A stretch of 33,278 nucleotides of DNA from Polymyxa betae. Its lineage: Eukaryota > Endomyxa > Phytomyxea > Plasmodiophorida > Plasmodiophoridae. The notes beneath the pieces are model-generated. The model saw only the letters and a list, made by a program, of their open reading frames with translations. It was not told the origin of the DNA and searched no databases. The position numbers and the translations under genes are program-made. This document shows positions 8,282 through 18,800 of the stretch, piece after piece (the stretch's first letter is position 1; each line of letters opens with the position of its first letter). The stretch lies in assembly GCA_003693705.1 (NCBI GenBank), contig RBZT01000757.1, forward strand, positions 1 to 33,278, written 5' to 3'.

Positions 8282-10689
8282 CTACGCCAACGTCTGCCCT
8301 TCAAGCTCGCTCATGATCGACTGGACTTGTAAGGACAGCTGCTCTTCATTGCAACCGGCGGTCGACACGACCTGGACGTTGCAGCGCTCCGAGGACTGTC
8401 CGGCAACGAAGCGCGCCGGCGGCTCTCGCAGACGCTCGAGCGTCTTCTGCAGACGCGACGATGAGCGTCCTGGTTCGACGCCGACGAAAACGAACGAGAT
8501 CGGGATGTGAACGGCGTCATGGACCCTAAGATGGCTCAGTACGGCCCCGAAGGCGCGGGGCGGTATGTCTGACGTTTTTAAGACTTGGGAGAAATCATCT
8601 GGAGCGCCATTGGTGAAGACGACGACGACGGAATAGGATTGGGCGCCGTTCTGACTCGTGGCCTGGCTGGCGTCGTCGACAGCCCGCGATAGGACCGGGG
8701 CCAGATTCCGCTTCTTGCCCATCTGTAGCGCCGGTAGGGCGTCTCGATAGGCGGCCGTAAACTCGTCGATGGTATCGACAAGACCGGTGGGCCTTGCTCG
8801 GCAGACGTGAAAGAACCCCATTTCGTTCGCGTTTGTCTGGTTTGCTATGCGCCCAGCCTGCGTTTTTTATAAGCGAATGGCGCCTAAGCGTGAAGAGAAC
8901 GAAACACTATGACAGCAAATCCAAAGCGGTAAAAATGGCTCTTTTGCAAGTATAACAGCTAAAACTTGGAGAAGCGAATCTATGAAAGCACTGAACAACA
9001 GACTCTGAACAATCAGTTTGAATTGCGTAGAATAGAAGTTGAATGATTGAATATAATCAAATCTGAAGCTGGGCTTACAAATCCGATTGGGTAGATTTTG
9101 TTAGAGAACGGAATGAGGAACTGGAGGATGGGGTTCATACAACGTAGGTAGGGCGATGTCTCGATCTTGCGAGGGTCGTCATAATGAAGACTCTTCGCCT
9201 GCGATAACACATTAGTGAAATGAAAGACACGACGATGCGATTGGCAGACCTCGGTTGGTTCGCAGTTCGACGAATGGACGTCAATGGCGATAGTGAGGCT
9301 AAATCGCATTCCGCCTCCAAGATATTCAAATAGGGAGAAGATTCGTGTGATCTTGGCCGCCTCTAGCGACAGCCGCGCCGTCACGATTGACTCGTCCTCG
9401 AGAGCTCGCATCGGCGCCTCCAACAGCTTCGGCGCCGTTCCGATAATCGACAAGCGATCTGTACTCTGATGGCCGTTCTCTTGCTAAGCGCTTCGTCAGC
9501 CGATGATCTACGCCATTAGAGCAACAGACCCTTTTTCGAGCTTCAGCTTTATCTTCCTGCTCGATAAGATCAATCCATTTCAGCACGGCCTGACGCTTAA
9601 TGAACGCTTCGCCGAACAGGCGCTGGTCGCGTAAAGGGTCGGTGCGCCACAGCTTGATGCGAAGCGGCTCGCCCTCTTCGGGCATCAAAGCATCGACCGA
9701 GACCATGTCGAGGAACCAGGACGGATCCGAGGCTGTCGCCATCGTCCCGCTGGAGATGACCTGACTCCACGACTTCACGTCCGGCGTTCGATTATCGACG
9801 ATGCATTCGCGTCTCGCTTCTAACCACCAGGTCGGCTTCGATGCGATTCTGAAAACCCAGTTTCAGTATAGCTTAGAAAGGCTTTCGATTGGCTTTCAAA
9901 AAGGTGCAATTTCAGCAACAAATCCAGAAACGAGCAAACTCAGAGACCGATCAAATCCAGATGGTTTGAAGGACGGTCCGATAATACACGTAGCAAGAAC
10001 TTTGGAGCTGCGATTGTTGTAATGGCGCTCTCGCCAATGCAGCGACACCTGCATAGGACACGAGTTGTAGACGAGCCCAGAGCCCGAGCTCGTTTTCAAC
10101 GATCGCACAAATCCCATCGTATCGGCGCCGGCCTGCTGAAGCCCACTGGCGTTAAACAGATCGCTCACCATGAAGACGACTTCGCCAATCATATTCGATG
10201 ATAAGCTTTGCAGCTGCAAACAATCAAACGCCTGATCTGGGTGAACGACGAATTCCAACCTTATCTTGAACGCTTGTAGAATTGCTGGCGAAATGTTCCC
10301 TGGCATTCGAATAGATACGAATAGTGAGGTGCTGTCTTTGATCGAATCGTAATGGTAATAAGATCGATGGCTGGGTGAGAGTATCTTCTGGAAATTTATT
10401 TTCGACAATCTAACATTATTCAATGAGCGATGCTATGAAGCAGCATTGTTAGCCTACCGAAGTGATACCAATCGTTTCTGACTTTTCTGTGTTTAAATCC
10501 TGAGCGAATAATGCAGCAGCGAGATAATCGCGGGGCTGACGACAAGCCTCAATTTGCTTTGGGACATTGCTGGCTGCAAATTAGAAGGTTCAAAAAGCAG
10601 GTTTGTTTGATTACACAGCGGTGATGAAGAGCTCGATTGAGGTTCGAACCCGCCAATTTATAGGGCCTACATTGGTCGACATTCAACAT
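8282..10689 (-). CDS. Copine-family protein with degenerate vWA domain (copine A)
   Basis: Two C2 domains followed by a copine-type von Willebrand A domain; copines are cytosolic proteins recruited to membranes by calcium. Model: complement(join(8282..8857, 9079..9198, 9250..9483, 9530..9848, 9990..10213, 10260..10409, 10458..10573, 10671..10689)), 585 aa. Most introns are 46-51 nt, but three are long (97, 141 and 221 nt). C2A features: EKSETIGITS and SSNMIGEVVFMVSDL. C2B features: KPTWWLEARREC, DPSWFLDMVS and RIKLWRTD. The A domain runs FSLTIAIDVHSSNCEP, SLHYDDPRK, FTAAYRDALPAL and SVVVVFTNG, ending QVQSIMSELEGQTLA. The MIDAS motif is broken: DVHSSNC replaces DFTASNG, TNG replaces TDG, and the GPT threonine is absent. 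The identity as a copine is firm; the 19-nt first exon is the weakest part. Confidence 0.82.
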
Positions 10690-11403
10690 GCAGATGGCGG
10701 TCTGGTGCCATACGCCAGTAAGATATTTTAATGTCGAATTAGCCCGGTGACAGACAATAATGATGCAAGCTGCCGTGATGAAATATTGCTGCTGTCAACA
10801 TATCTGCAAATAGAAACGAGTTTAGGAAACTACTGTAGTCAAAGCGTATACGATTTACTCGCTTTTGTGAAGAATGTGAAGCCTAGCTCCCGGTATTCTG
10901 TGAAAAGAATAATTTTGAAGACGATTTTGTTTAAGGCAAGATTGTTGACGAAATATTTTCGGATACATTAATAGAGAGGTGAATAGATGTGCATGCACTT
11001 TGTTGTGAAGGCAATGGGAAAGGGATCTGGGTGAGAGAGACTGAAAGAGAGAATCGCTTTCATTGATACACAAAACAAAGAAGTAAACCAGGTATAAAGG
11101 CCATAGCATCCTATTGAAAATTGCCTTCCGGGACTGAAGTCTCAAAGTACACGAATGGCAGCTGGTTTATACATTACGCGCGCTGCTAATAAATGATTGC
11201 ATTAAAACCAATAGCCCCATCCCATCATGAATGACAGATCATCCTTCACAAAACAGAACCGAAGACAGAATTCTGTGGCCGCGCCAAATGGTTTGAAAAT
11301 ATTTTCAAAAACCTTTCACGACTTTTTTGTCGCCTGAAGGGCTGCGTCCAAGTTCGCATCTGTCAGGTTGCTTCAGTATCTATCGCCAATTTGCTTCTTA
11401 ACG
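10690..11403. other. Divergent intergenic region between copine A and SEM1
   Basis: No gene is supported. A plus-strand reading at 10747-10971 begins with GTG and has no domain. The region should contain both promoters. A purine-rich stretch lies at about 11020-11055. Confidence 0.5.
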
Positions 11404-11730
11404 ATGGCTACGGAATCGGATCCTACCAAGAACGGCAACGTCGAGGAGCTTGATCTGCTCGAGGAAGATGATGAATTTGAGGAGTTCGTCGCTGAAAGTG
11501 AGTAGAACGACACTGGGCCTTGTTTGATGCTCATCCAAATATATAGCGTGGGCGTCGCCTGAAGAAGACGAGGAAGACGAGTCGCTTTGGGAAGACAACT
11601 GGGACGATGACAACGTCAACGACGACTTCATCGATCAGCTTCGTGAGCAGCTGCGGCGAGTTGACCGTAAGTTGTTGCTGATTATCCTCATGGTTCTCAA
11701 CTTATATCCCTCTTAGAGATGAAAGCTTAG
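11404..11730 (+). CDS. SEM1: SEM1/DSS1, 26S proteasome lid subunit
   Basis: SEM1/DSS1 is a small acidic, mostly disordered protein. It is a subunit of the proteasome lid and TREX-2 and, in animals and fungi, a BRCA2 partner. Model: join(11404..11497, 11547..11666, 11717..11730), introns 49 and 50 nt, 75 aa, close to the family length of about 70. It has both conserved acidic/aromatic blocks, [11 protein letters not shown] and [14 protein letters not shown], followed by the C-terminal helix DQLREQLRR. The last exon is only 14 nt and codes the final residues up to MKA. Neighbours are divergent copine A and, about 1.1 kb downstream, the FANCE-like gene. Confidence 0.95.
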
Positions 11731-12465
11731 TGTTAACCGTTATTAAGCAATACAGCCTAAAAAAATCTTCAAATATGATTTCATTACAGTTGATGATCTC
11801 CTTTTGATGTTTGCAGAGGAGACTTCTTACGTTGCTATTTGTTTATTCCTGCCGGCTAACTAGCAGCTTTTTCAGGCTTATGGATTTGTTAATGTTGAGA
11901 ACAAAACAATATTTTATCAAGCTTGACTCATGACTGGTGATTTCTCAGTGTTATCAAAACACTCACATGGCATTTTTTGGTTTATACTTTGGAATTTTGC
12001 TCTTTGAGGTTGAAAATCGTGTCGGCCGACCATGATTTCGGAAAAGATTTTCTAGCGATCATTTTATTATTTTATAAAAAAAGAGTCACAATGAAGTACA
12101 AAATTGTGGCATCTCGAAATCACCATTCAAAAATGATATCGATTATGAGATAAAAGTCTGACTAAAAGCCAAAACCGTAATATGAACTTGATTGGCAGAA
12201 CTCGACCATATCGGTGTTGCTGATATAAGCTTGAATTTATCAAATGAATCAGCGCAAAGCTAATGTTGTAACGTTCGATCTTTTAGTGTAGCGTTGCTTA
12301 AATTCGAGATTTGGAGAGATAGGTGATCCGAAGCATCTTCATGCTGTTATCATTTCGAGATGAGAATCTTAAAAAAAAGAATGTCACGCAAAATACTGTT
12401 TTCGAATCTGTAAAGCGAAATTATCGAGTCGACAGAACAAGATTTGAGGCCGCATCATTGATGAG
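11731..12465. other. AT-rich stretch without a recognised gene
   Basis: No reading frame of interest, no RNA gene seen. It is rich in A and T runs, such as the T/A-rich segment near 12060-12085. Confidence 0.5.
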
Positions 12466-12759
12466 ATGAATGGCGGAAGCCCGCTTCTAGGTGGAATCGA
12501 TATCGCTCGACATGATGACAGGCGATGTATTGCTGTTTGGCAGCACATTAGGCTCCGAGATCCAGCCAAACTGCATGATATCGTTAAGCAATTACTGGTC
12601 CCGACCCCCGTCGTATTCCGGCACGAAGGGGAATCGCCACATCTCTCTGTGTACTGTACTATAAAGAATTGCTTCTCACTTTCCACCGTTTCGGTTTTTA
12701 ATCAGCTTTGTGTACCCTCCTGGATTGATAGTTTTACGTGTTTTATTGTTTTCTGGTGA
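12466..12759 (+). CDS. Uncertain ORF upstream of the FANCE-like gene
   Basis: An ATG at 12466 opens 97 codons (MNGGSPLLGGIDIARHDDRR...). The central part, for example LHDIVKQLLVPTPVVFRHEGE, looks protein-like, whereas the end is probably intronic or untranslated. The opposite strand is also open over 12384-12686. I recognise no family. It may be a 5' exon of the FANCE-like gene, a separate small gene or chance. Confidence 0.25.
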   Translation: MNGGSPLLGGIDIARHDDRRCIAVWQHIRLRDPAKLHDIVKQLLVPTPVVFRHEGESPHLSVYCTIKNCFSLSTVSVFNQLCVPSWIDSFTCFIVFW

Positions 12760-12833
12760 AAGATTTGTTATAAACGTTTGCATTGAAAGTCGTACAGTTT
12801 GCCGCGAATCTGCTCACTGGATAACGATTTACA

Positions 12834-14062
12834 ATGTCGATGGCTTTCGCTGATGCACCTACCTGGACTGTCATCGAATCAGGTGCTGCTATTGCCCGAA
12901 ATTTCAATGTGCTGCTAAGGCTTCGCTTAGGTCAAAAATGTGGTATCATCTATGGGGCCTCATGTCTCTGTTCCTGTCACATCGCTCATACTGGAAAGCT
13001 TAGCTCGGCAACATCGTATTCCATACATATCGAGCTGTTTCGATACTTTAGCGAATCCGGTCGCGACTTCTTTTCCATCTCATTGTGGCGATGATGACCA
13101 AGCAACATCAAGGAACGAATCTGTAGTCAACGAAGTTCCTGAAATGGAAACTGAAACATTGAACGCCAATCATCTCCCGATGTCTCAAGAAGACAAGTTG
13201 CTTTCATTGCCAACCGATTTCGAAGATCATCTTGATGCTCTTCTGGCGTTTTTGGAGGACGTAACGTCACCACAGCCGTTTATTGAATGGCTTCAAAGTA
13301 GCCCTAATGATGTCGCCAGTATTGTTTTCCAGCGAATTGATTTAAGATCGCGACCCATGTCGTCTGTGGATGTATTTGTGAGAGCTTTTGCTGATGTCTC
13401 TGTTCGGTATGATTTGCTATGCCTCTTTTACCAATCTTGCTTGGTTCCCCTTCTGGCATCGCTTGAAACTCCTGTGCGTTTGCTTTGTTGATGCAAAAAC
13501 CGACTTATTTACCTCTCTTTGATAGGCGTCGCGACAGCTGTTCACATTGCTACAAGATCTGGCAGCTTCTCATCCGCGAGCGCTCCTGCATGGCCTGATG
13601 TGCCCTTTGTTGCAGCTACCGTTAAAGAATCCACAAGTTGAGCTTTTCAATCGAATCGGAAAAGAGCCTTTATCATCTAGCGATCGCCTGATTATCATTC
13701 AGCATTGTGTCGAGCTACGAGCGTGGTCTGATGAGATCATCAAAATTGCTCAAAGTCTGCTTTCCTATGGTGTCGGCTTTATAACCGATTCAACCGCTGC
13801 TGCTTTGATCTCTAAGATTCATCTGGTGTCAGCAGATCCAGAATTGAGCAAATCGGCGAAATTCCCAGGTCTATTTTGTCGCTGTGCCTTATCTTTTTGT
13901 CTGATTTTGGGCTAAACAGGATTGATAATAACATTAGCGGGTAAATATACAGCAAATTTCATTCAATGGAAAACAGCTTTACTAAATGCCTGCGAACTGC
14001 TACCCAGCTTCATGAAGAAGGTCGCCGTTAAATCTGTGCAAAACATGGCTGTGGCAAATTAA
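12834..14062 (+). CDS. FANCE: FANCE-like protein (Fanconi anaemia core complex subunit E, C-terminal fold)
   Basis: FANCE bridges the Fanconi core complex to FANCD2 during interstrand crosslink repair, through a C-terminal domain of repeated helix pairs. Model: join(12834..12869, 12931..13473, 13526..13868, 13920..14062), introns 51-61 nt, 354 aa. The similarity is to that C-terminal domain. The order of helices is matched by LETPASRQLFTLLQDL, HGLMCPLLQLPL, NPQVELFNRIGK, SSDRLIIIQHCVEL, GKYTANFIQWKTALLNACE and FMKKVAVKSV just before the stop. The level is that of remote homology judged by eye. The N-terminal 90 residues are not recognised, and the first exon is a guess; translation could begin at ATG 12949. 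Other all-helical repeat proteins cannot be fully excluded. Confidence 0.6.
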
Positions 14063-14711
14063 CTATCAGCTATTATTGCTTCTTCTCAACGGGGCATGGT
14101 AAGAGCTGACTGGATTGGTATTCGCACGGTTCTACTGCAAGCAGCAGAGGGCTTGTTAAAGACCGTTGAAATTCAGAATAACGCGAAATAGCCCTCATGG
14201 CGATATCAAAATCAATTCAATGTTCTGATGAATACAATGTAATAAATTCACTTCACTTGTAGTGATTAGTATCTCCCAATCGAGTTGTGAGAGGGATCGA
14301 GACAGTCGTATACCAGAATAACTCACAGCTACAGGGCTCATGCATAGATTCGGCTCAATACAGTAGCTCGCTTATAGACAGCCAGCCATACAAACGTTAT
14401 ATTTGACGTTAAGATGGCCCGATCGTGAATTTCACTGCTAGGTAGCTCGTTTGTCCATAGCACATTATGCTTGGATTACGATGTTTATCATCGATCGAAA
14501 CATAGAGAGATGTTTCAGACCGGAGACAGAGACTTCAAAGCCCATTCAGTCTTGGGAGTTGTAGATCCTCCTATAGAAATATGCTTGCCTTTAGAGGCTA
14601 CTGATGGGTTTCCATCTGGTCCATGATAGGGCGTGGAGACTGGAGGGGAAGTGGATGTAATGAGCTTCAGACATGACTGCGTGGCCATGAGGCTGCCGTC
14701 GTCGTTACATA
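14063..14711. other. Intergenic region before the RAP-domain gene
   Basis: I find no ORF or RNA gene with support. It separates two plus-strand genes and should hold the promoter of the RAP protein. Confidence 0.5.
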
Positions 14712-17270
14712 ATGGCCTGGAGTCAGCTCAGATTCTGTTATCGTCGTCTATCAATATGTAGACAGAGTGATAATCAGCTGTCATATGAGATCAAGCGGCT
14801 TGTCGGGGAACGCCCGACGCCGCCGGCCGTGAAGATTCTGCTTCAGCAGGTATCAGAGCGAATCGACTCCTTCAGGCCGAAAGCTTGTGCGGCGGTGTTG
14901 CATTCTGTTTCTAAACTTTCATCGTCAGATGCTAACAATACAGCTCAAGTGCTGATTGATCGTTTCCGACGCTTGTGCCAGCAGAAGTCTAATTTCACTG
15001 CCACCGATCTTGCGATTGCCTGCAATGGTCTGTCTCGTATGCGATCACTGGAATCACACATGGCATTATCTTTAGCTGCAAATCGAGCTTCTCAGATTAC
15101 GAACTCCTTTTCGAAATCTGAACTTATCATCTGCTTACGCTCGTTCATTCGGTCAAAGATTCAGATCGAGCAAGAAGCATTGACGGCTTTGAATGCACGT
15201 ATTCTAGAGCTTATTGAACAGTTCTCAATGAGCGATTTAGTTACTGTTGTTATTTTTTGCTCTCGCCATTCCGAGACGAGCGCATCATCCGCAAACGCTA
15301 TGAAGCGAATTGCTGCTTTACCAGCTAAGCTCGACCCCATTAACATTGCAGCTATTGTTAATGCTGTACCAAGAGATATGATTCCAATAGATATATTGAG
15401 AGTATTTGAAAGCAGGGCCCTAAAACTAGCACATCGTACGGACCCTCCCGCTTTGCCAATCCTGCTTCAGTTTTTTGCAAGCTGTGATCCCGCAGAACAC
15501 CACACACTAATTAAAGCTTTGATGCGTCGCTCATGTGTAATTATCAATCGATTCAACCAACAGGATATATCTATGGTCATGCGAAGCACCTCGTTTTGCT
15601 CACATTATGATCTACGTACGTTTGCTCGTCGCGCCAATAGCATTATCGGTGAATTTGACCCCATCGGCCTGTCGAATGTTATTAAAGGCATCGCTCAGCT
15701 CCCTCCTGATGAAGAGGAAAATCGAATATTAGTGATGGATATATTGTCTCAAATCGATAAGATTTTCCCGCGTTGTTCTGCAAAGGAATTAAGTCTGTTA
15801 ACACATTCTGTCTCCCATTTGGAAATGGCACTGGATGACCCATTGAAGTTAAAACTTGCTGATCAGATCTCTGCGAAATTACAAGATATGAACTCAACTG
15901 ATCTTTCGTTTATCGCACGATCGTCTGCTTCAATAGGTCTTGATCCTGAGATCATTCACCAAATCCTGTCTCGAACCGCTCAAAATTGCGCATCTTTGAA
16001 CGAATCTGATGTAAGCGATCTATTTCGTTGCGATTCTCTTGCATAAACCTTTGTCTGCAGATATTGAATATACTTTGGGTTATACCTCGCTGGAAGTTAG
16101 AACTGGAAGCAAGCCACTTGATGGCAATTGCCAAGCGAACCAAAGAAATTCTCGAGACGGCCCGGGTCCGTCCCAAAACTCTAGCATACTGTGCACATGC
16201 TATGGTGGAGAGCAATTTATTCTCACAAATCATCCCTCACGAACTTATCTTGAAGCTTTCAGCGCAGTTGGCTGCAGAGTTCCAATCAGGCGAGCTTGTT
16301 CTACTTTTGTCGTCATTGTACAAACTGAAGCCTGAGCCTGAATCTTATTCGAGCTTATGCTGTCGGCTCAAACAATTATTGCATGGAATGGAAGCCGAAA
16401 AGCTTGTATCCGCATTTTGGAGTCTCGTCTCAGCGCGCTTTGATGCTGGAGGGGTCTTCCAAGACATGCTTGAATGCATTTCTCCCTGTATCCCCGATTT
16501 ATCGGCCAAAGGTCTAACCAAGCTTTTGTGGGCTGGGTCCTGGTCGCAAGTCGAGAACTTTGAGGCGATCAGCGACGCTGCTGTCGATACATGGATAAGA
16601 AGAGATGATTTAAAAAATCAGTCTCAACTCTGTAGCGCTGTTTTGTTCGCGTTGGCCATCACCGATTCAACCCACATTTCTAATAATCATATTCGGGACT
16701 TGTGGTCTCGAACGCTGACTGGATTCGAGCGCGATTACGCTTGCTGTAATCCTGTTGATCAGCGTAATTCCTGGTTAAGCAAGCTATGGCTGGCTTTTCA
16801 ATGGTGTAATCTCAGATTTCCTAATGTAATGGGCTCCTTGGATTTGGAAAAATCTCAGAGGCTCGTATCCATAATGGTCAGTTAGCTCAGACAAAGAATT
16901 CGAACGACTGACAAATCCTTAGAGGAACGCAATGCTGTCGGAATCTCCCAGATTGGAAAGTGATGACCAGCATCTGCAGCATGAGATTGCAGATGCTATT
17001 AGAAACGCAATCGGAAAGGATAAAGTCCAGTTTGAGCACCAATGTCCATCTACGAGGTATCTGATAGACATCGTAATCGACGGTAGGTTAGCATTAGAGG
17101 TTGATGGATCATCACATTATTTCGGCAACCGACTGAACGGCCCAAGTAAACTCAAGACACTATTGCTGAGACAAGCTGGATGGAAAGTGATTCGAATCTC
17201 AACCCGAGAGTGGATCAATGCTGCTGGCGATCAGGTTGATCTAATCAAGAAAATTCTTAATAAGAGATGA
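14712..17270 (+). CDS. RAP-domain protein, probably organellar RNA processing
   Basis: RAP-domain proteins (FASTK, plant and algal OPR, many apicomplexan proteins) act on mitochondrial or plastid RNA. Model: join(14712..16010, 16061..16876, 16923..17270), introns 50 and 46 nt, 820 aa. The N-terminus is Arg-rich without acidic residues early on (MAWSQLRFCYRRLSICRQSD), consistent with a mitochondrial presequence. Residues about 20-700 are tandem degenerate helical repeats of 35-40 residues, with phrases like FTATDLAIACNGLSRM, FSKSELIICLRSF, FSMSDLVTVVIF and ELVLLLSSLYKL. The RAP domain closes the protein: YLIDIVIDGRLALEVDGSSH, then a Lys-Leu stretch and GWKVIRISTREW. The RAP fold resembles a restriction-type nuclease core, and the acidic positions D and E/VD are visible. 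The gene converges with ATP synthase delta, leaving only 21 nt between stop codons. Confidence 0.88.
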
Positions 17271-17291
17271 TGATTAAAACTTTGCAATCAT

Positions 17292-17848
17292 TTATTGAGC
17301 ACCGGCGACTCCAGCGAGTTTCTTGTTAACATCGACAAGAATCTGAGCGATCGCTTTTTCTTTGGGATCAGTCGCCGATGCCAATGCGGCCTCAGCTTCT
17401 TTTAGGTTGTTCTGGATCGCAGTCGGATCAAGATCTTCTACAGGAACAGCTTCGGCGGCGGATATATCAGTCACCGAATTAGCATGGACGAAAGCGAAAC
17501 CTCCTGATACGAAGTACTTGGCCTTCTTATCATTTCCATAATCAACCTGGCAAGCTAACTTAGAAAACGAGTTCGGCATTGTGAAGATCACTCTACCGTG
17601 ACGACGCCTGGTTGCAATTCAGTGACGACAGGAACGTGACCGGCCAAAACACCGAATTCTCCTTCGACGCCTGGAATGGTGACGATGTGGACCTCTTCGT
17701 TCTTGACGATGGCTTGGTATGGAACACAGAAGTTCAGCTTCAGCTTGGCGGCGGCGCCGGCCTTAGCAGCATCTTCAGCAGCGGCCCGCAAGGCAGTGCT
17801 TTGGCGGAAGCCACGCGACCACAACCGGGAGCGAATAGTGGCAAGCAT
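17292..17848 (-). CDS. ATP5F1D: Mitochondrial ATP synthase F1 subunit delta
   Basis: Mitochondrial F1 delta (the bacterial epsilon homologue) is part of the central stalk that couples the rotor ring to ATP synthesis. Model: complement(join(17292..17546, 17597..17848)), one 50-nt intron, 168 aa, the same length as the human precursor. An Arg/Ala-rich presequence ([20 protein letters not shown]) precedes the beta-sandwich: [40 protein letters not shown] and [11 protein letters not shown]. The C-terminal two-helix part follows from EAVPVEDLD to [12 protein letters not shown]. The intron interrupts the conserved segment after LQPGVVT. Confidence 0.95.
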
Positions 17849-18800
17849 TTAGCTAATTGATTCTGCTTTATGTTGGAAGAAATGTCAGAGAGGTGAGGGA
17901 ACCTCTTATAAAAAATTCCGTGATGTTAATCTTACACAGAAGAAGCTCAAAATCAAAGTTCATGGTCTGCCATGCTTTGCAAAACTGTAAGCTGTACTTC
18001 AGAGACATCGTAGATTGTGAGAGCAGGTGGGCTAATCGAATCGATTATAGAAAGCCAGGTTAGACTTTGTTATTGGTTTTGCTCAACTTCTGAGGTCAAG
18101 ATGCGAGTTTCTGACTGACTGGATTTCAAGTCGACATATTCTAATGCTACAAAGAGTCACACTGATGCTATGATGCACATTGGAAAGCTTCTTTGTTGTT
18201 ACGGCAGATAAAACGAAGTTGTTTTTCTCCAACTGCATCAATCGTTAACTGCATTAATTTTTAACTGCATCCATGTTCAGCATCATCAATCTTTAACTGC
18301 ATCAATCTTCAACAGCATTGGAGGGTTTGCTGCAGCAGAAAATTTTAGTGACGACGGGAATTAGCAAGCATACACTGCTTGGGAAGACTTTGATTGATTA
18401 TAGTAATTTTCTTGAAACATTCCGTGAATGACCGAAGATGCGATTTTGACAGGCATTTTATTAGCAAGGCGAAATCTTTGGTCGAAAAATGCCCACCAAA
18501 CAGTACGATCTTTACTCTGTGTATTGAGATTGGCTAAAGGGACGGAAAGGCGCCCATGGGCAGTCCTGGGTGGCCATGGAATCGGCCAGGCCTACCCAGA
18601 GCCCAGAGAAGATTCTCGGTCAAGAGGGCTCAGATTTGGCCTAGCAAAATGTCCGGGTCCCAGGACCGGGATGGGTCAGCATGACATGACCCTGGCTCGT
18701 AGTGCGTCAAGTCGATATTCTCCAACTCCGCTCGGTCTCCGGTTCTGTGCGTCAGCTTCCTTTAATCGCCGCCGTTTGGTTACGAAACGAGACTCCATCC
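17849..18800. other. Divergent intergenic region with a 16-bp tandem repeat
   Basis: This should be the shared upstream region of ATP synthase delta (-) and the homeodomain gene (+). Apart from the tandem repeat at 18231-18318, I see a GC-richer part at about 18540-18700 with an open reading on the plus strand but no domain, probably 5' leader of the homeodomain gene. Confidence 0.5.
18231..18318. repeat. 16-bp tandem repeat, consensus AACTGCATCAATCTTT
   Basis: Five successive 16-bp units start at 18231, 18247, 18263, 18279 and 18295, with a partial sixth (AACAGCAT) at 18311. Units differ at several positions, so the array is old or under weak constraint. It lies between two divergent genes. 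Confidence 0.8.

Noticed and set aside
8858-9078. Extra small exon reading FYRFGFA inside a copine A intron
   Set aside because: It mimics the copine FPxFGFG block, but the upstream exon already supplies this block as NKIYPIGF and joins in phase to the exon at 8857.
10573-10670. GGTTCGAACC motif resembling a tRNA T-arm / B box
   Set aside because: The flanking bases do not form the 5-bp T stem, no acceptor or anticodon arm can be drawn on either strand, and the segment is an intron of copine A.
18231-18318. CRISPR-like array
   Set aside because: Units are direct 16-bp repeats without spacers, in a eukaryotic intergenic region.
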